The translations under genes were made by a program, and so were the position numbers. The notes below the pieces were generated by a model that did not search any database, was not told the origin of the DNA, and worked only from the letters and a program-made list of their open reading frames with translations. A DNA stretch of 7,487 nucleotides from Bordetella parapertussis (GTDB lineage: Bacteria; Pseudomonadota; Gammaproteobacteria; Burkholderiales; Burkholderiaceae_C), in assembly GCA_945899335.1 (NCBI GenBank), contig CAMDIP010000065.1:1-7487 (forward strand). The letters are read 5' to 3'. Below, one piece after another: positions 6,686-7,487 of this stretch. Each line of letters begins with the position of its first letter. Position 1 is the stretch's first letter.

Positions 6686-7476
6686 ACAGCTTCTTTCAGC
6701 TCTTCTTGGTCTGGGGTGTGTTGTTGGTCTTTTTGCTCGTTCTTTATGTGATCGACAAAGTCAACGTCATTTACCAAGGCTATTCACGCACTGAAGTACC
6801 TGCCACCTACGATGACGGCTTGTTTGGCGAATTGGCGGGGAAAACCCTGTGGGACGCCATGAGCGGTATTCCTTTGCCAGGGGTGGACGCCAAGCATGTG
6901 TCAGATTTGAAGCCACACTACGAACCCATCTTGCGCCAGCACATTGAACAAGTGTTCATGGAAGGCTATAGCCATGGCAAAGCCGGTACGGTGGGCGTGC
7001 CTACCAACAACCGCCAAGTGCCCACACCGCGCGGCTCGGTGGTGTCTTGGCTGCCTATGCACCATTTGGCCAGTTTGTACCAAGCCGGTGTCGATTTCGC
7101 CACCAGCAAACCCGACGATGTGCTGCGCATTCAGCAGTCCTTGGACCAAGTCACCAGCATGATTTACGCCCGCATTGGTTTGGGATTGGGTGAGCCTTAT
7201 TCCGCCACCTTGTTGATTCATCCCGTGTCTACTGAAGTAGAGGCGATGTTGCCGCCCCCAGAGGATGCACCCGCCCCAGTGTCGACGTCGACTGCCCCTG
7301 CCTTGCCCGCGATGGCGTCGGCAGTGGCGCCAGCGCCAATGGGCGAGGTGTTAGAGCCCGATTTGTCGCAGCTCAACAACAACAGCCGCCAAGCTTCAGA
7401 CTTGCATGAAGAAGCTGTGGAAGCGTCTGTTTCTGAAACCACAAGCGAAGAAAAGGCGGTACCCGTTGCTGCCTGA
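6682..7476 (+). CDS. Unrecognised single-span membrane-anchored protein coupled to fliA
   Basis: This 264-residue protein is one I do not recognise. A hydrophobic segment at residues 5-24 (FQLFLVWGVLLVFLLVLYVI) is followed by Asp25-Lys26. The absence of positive charge before it and Lys/Arg after it suggest an uncleaved anchor with the rest in the cytoplasm; this is inference. Residues about 40-185 look folded, with helical and Gly/Trp/His-containing stretches (GYSHGKAG 95-102; SWLPMHHLASLYQAGVDF 122-139). From about 190 to the end it is rich in Pro, Ala, Ser and Glu and probably disordered. It starts within the fliA stop (ATGA) behind a strong ribosome site, so it is very likely part of the flagellar operon. 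It does not look like the chemotaxis or motor genes that often follow fliA, nor like FlgM. Its function is unknown; a role near the flagellar base or in polar organisation is only a guess from context. Confidence 0.85.
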   Translation: MNSFFQLFLVWGVLLVFLLVLYVIDKVNVIYQGYSRTEVPATYDDGLFGELAGKTLWDAMSGIPLPGVDAKHVSDLKPHYEPILRQHIEQVFMEGYSHGKAGTVGVPTNNRQVPTPRGSVVSWLPMHHLASLYQAGVDFATSKPDDVLRIQQSLDQVTSMIYARIGLGLGEPYSATLLIHPVSTEVEAMLPPPEDAPAPVSTSTAPALPAMASAVAPAPMGEVLEPDLSQLNNNSRQASDLHEEAVEASVSETTSEEKAVPVAA

Positions 7477-7487
7477 TCTCAAGTTCA

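Overview
The window is a piece of a bacterial flagellar gene cluster, almost completely coding. It suggests a Gram-negative betaproteobacterium with polar-type flagellar control. Evidence for this is the gene order flhA-flhF-flhG-fliA, the protein sequence style, and a moderately GC-rich composition with strong use of TTG for leucine. A Burkholderiales/Comamonadaceae-like freshwater organism (Rhodoferax or Limnohabitans type) is my best guess, but it is a guess. I see no mobile elements, CRISPR array, tRNA or rRNA, and no sign of recent transfer.

Layout: positions 1-1345 (minus strand) hold the first 448 codons of a probable fliK (hook-length control), which runs off the left edge. Positions 1346-1547 are a 202-bp divergent control region. 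On the right it carries a full consensus match to a sigma-54 (RpoN) promoter facing flhA. On the left it carries a near-match facing fliK. A short inverted repeat lies between them, and a GAAA-loop hairpin sits at the predicted 5' end of the flhA transcript. Positions 1548-7476 (plus strand) form a tight five-gene run: flhA (export gate), flhF (SRP-type GTPase for flagellar placement), flhG/fleN (MinD-like ATPase for flagellar number), fliA (sigma-28) and an unrecognised membrane-anchored protein of 264 residues. The last four genes are chained by overlaps of 8, 4 and 4 bases.

How they work together: FlhA and FliK belong to the export and hook-length side of assembly. FlhF and FlhG set where and how many flagella are built, and FleN/FlhG proteins of polar flagellates also restrain the sigma-54 activator of the flagellar regulon. 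FliA switches on late genes after hook completion. The sigma-54 promoter therefore fits a FleQ/FlrA-like hierarchy feeding into FliA.

The most interesting items are the unrecognised protein coupled to fliA, the paired divergent sigma-54-like promoters, and an FlhF whose GTPase motifs depart from the usual family pattern. I found no convincing wholly new system.
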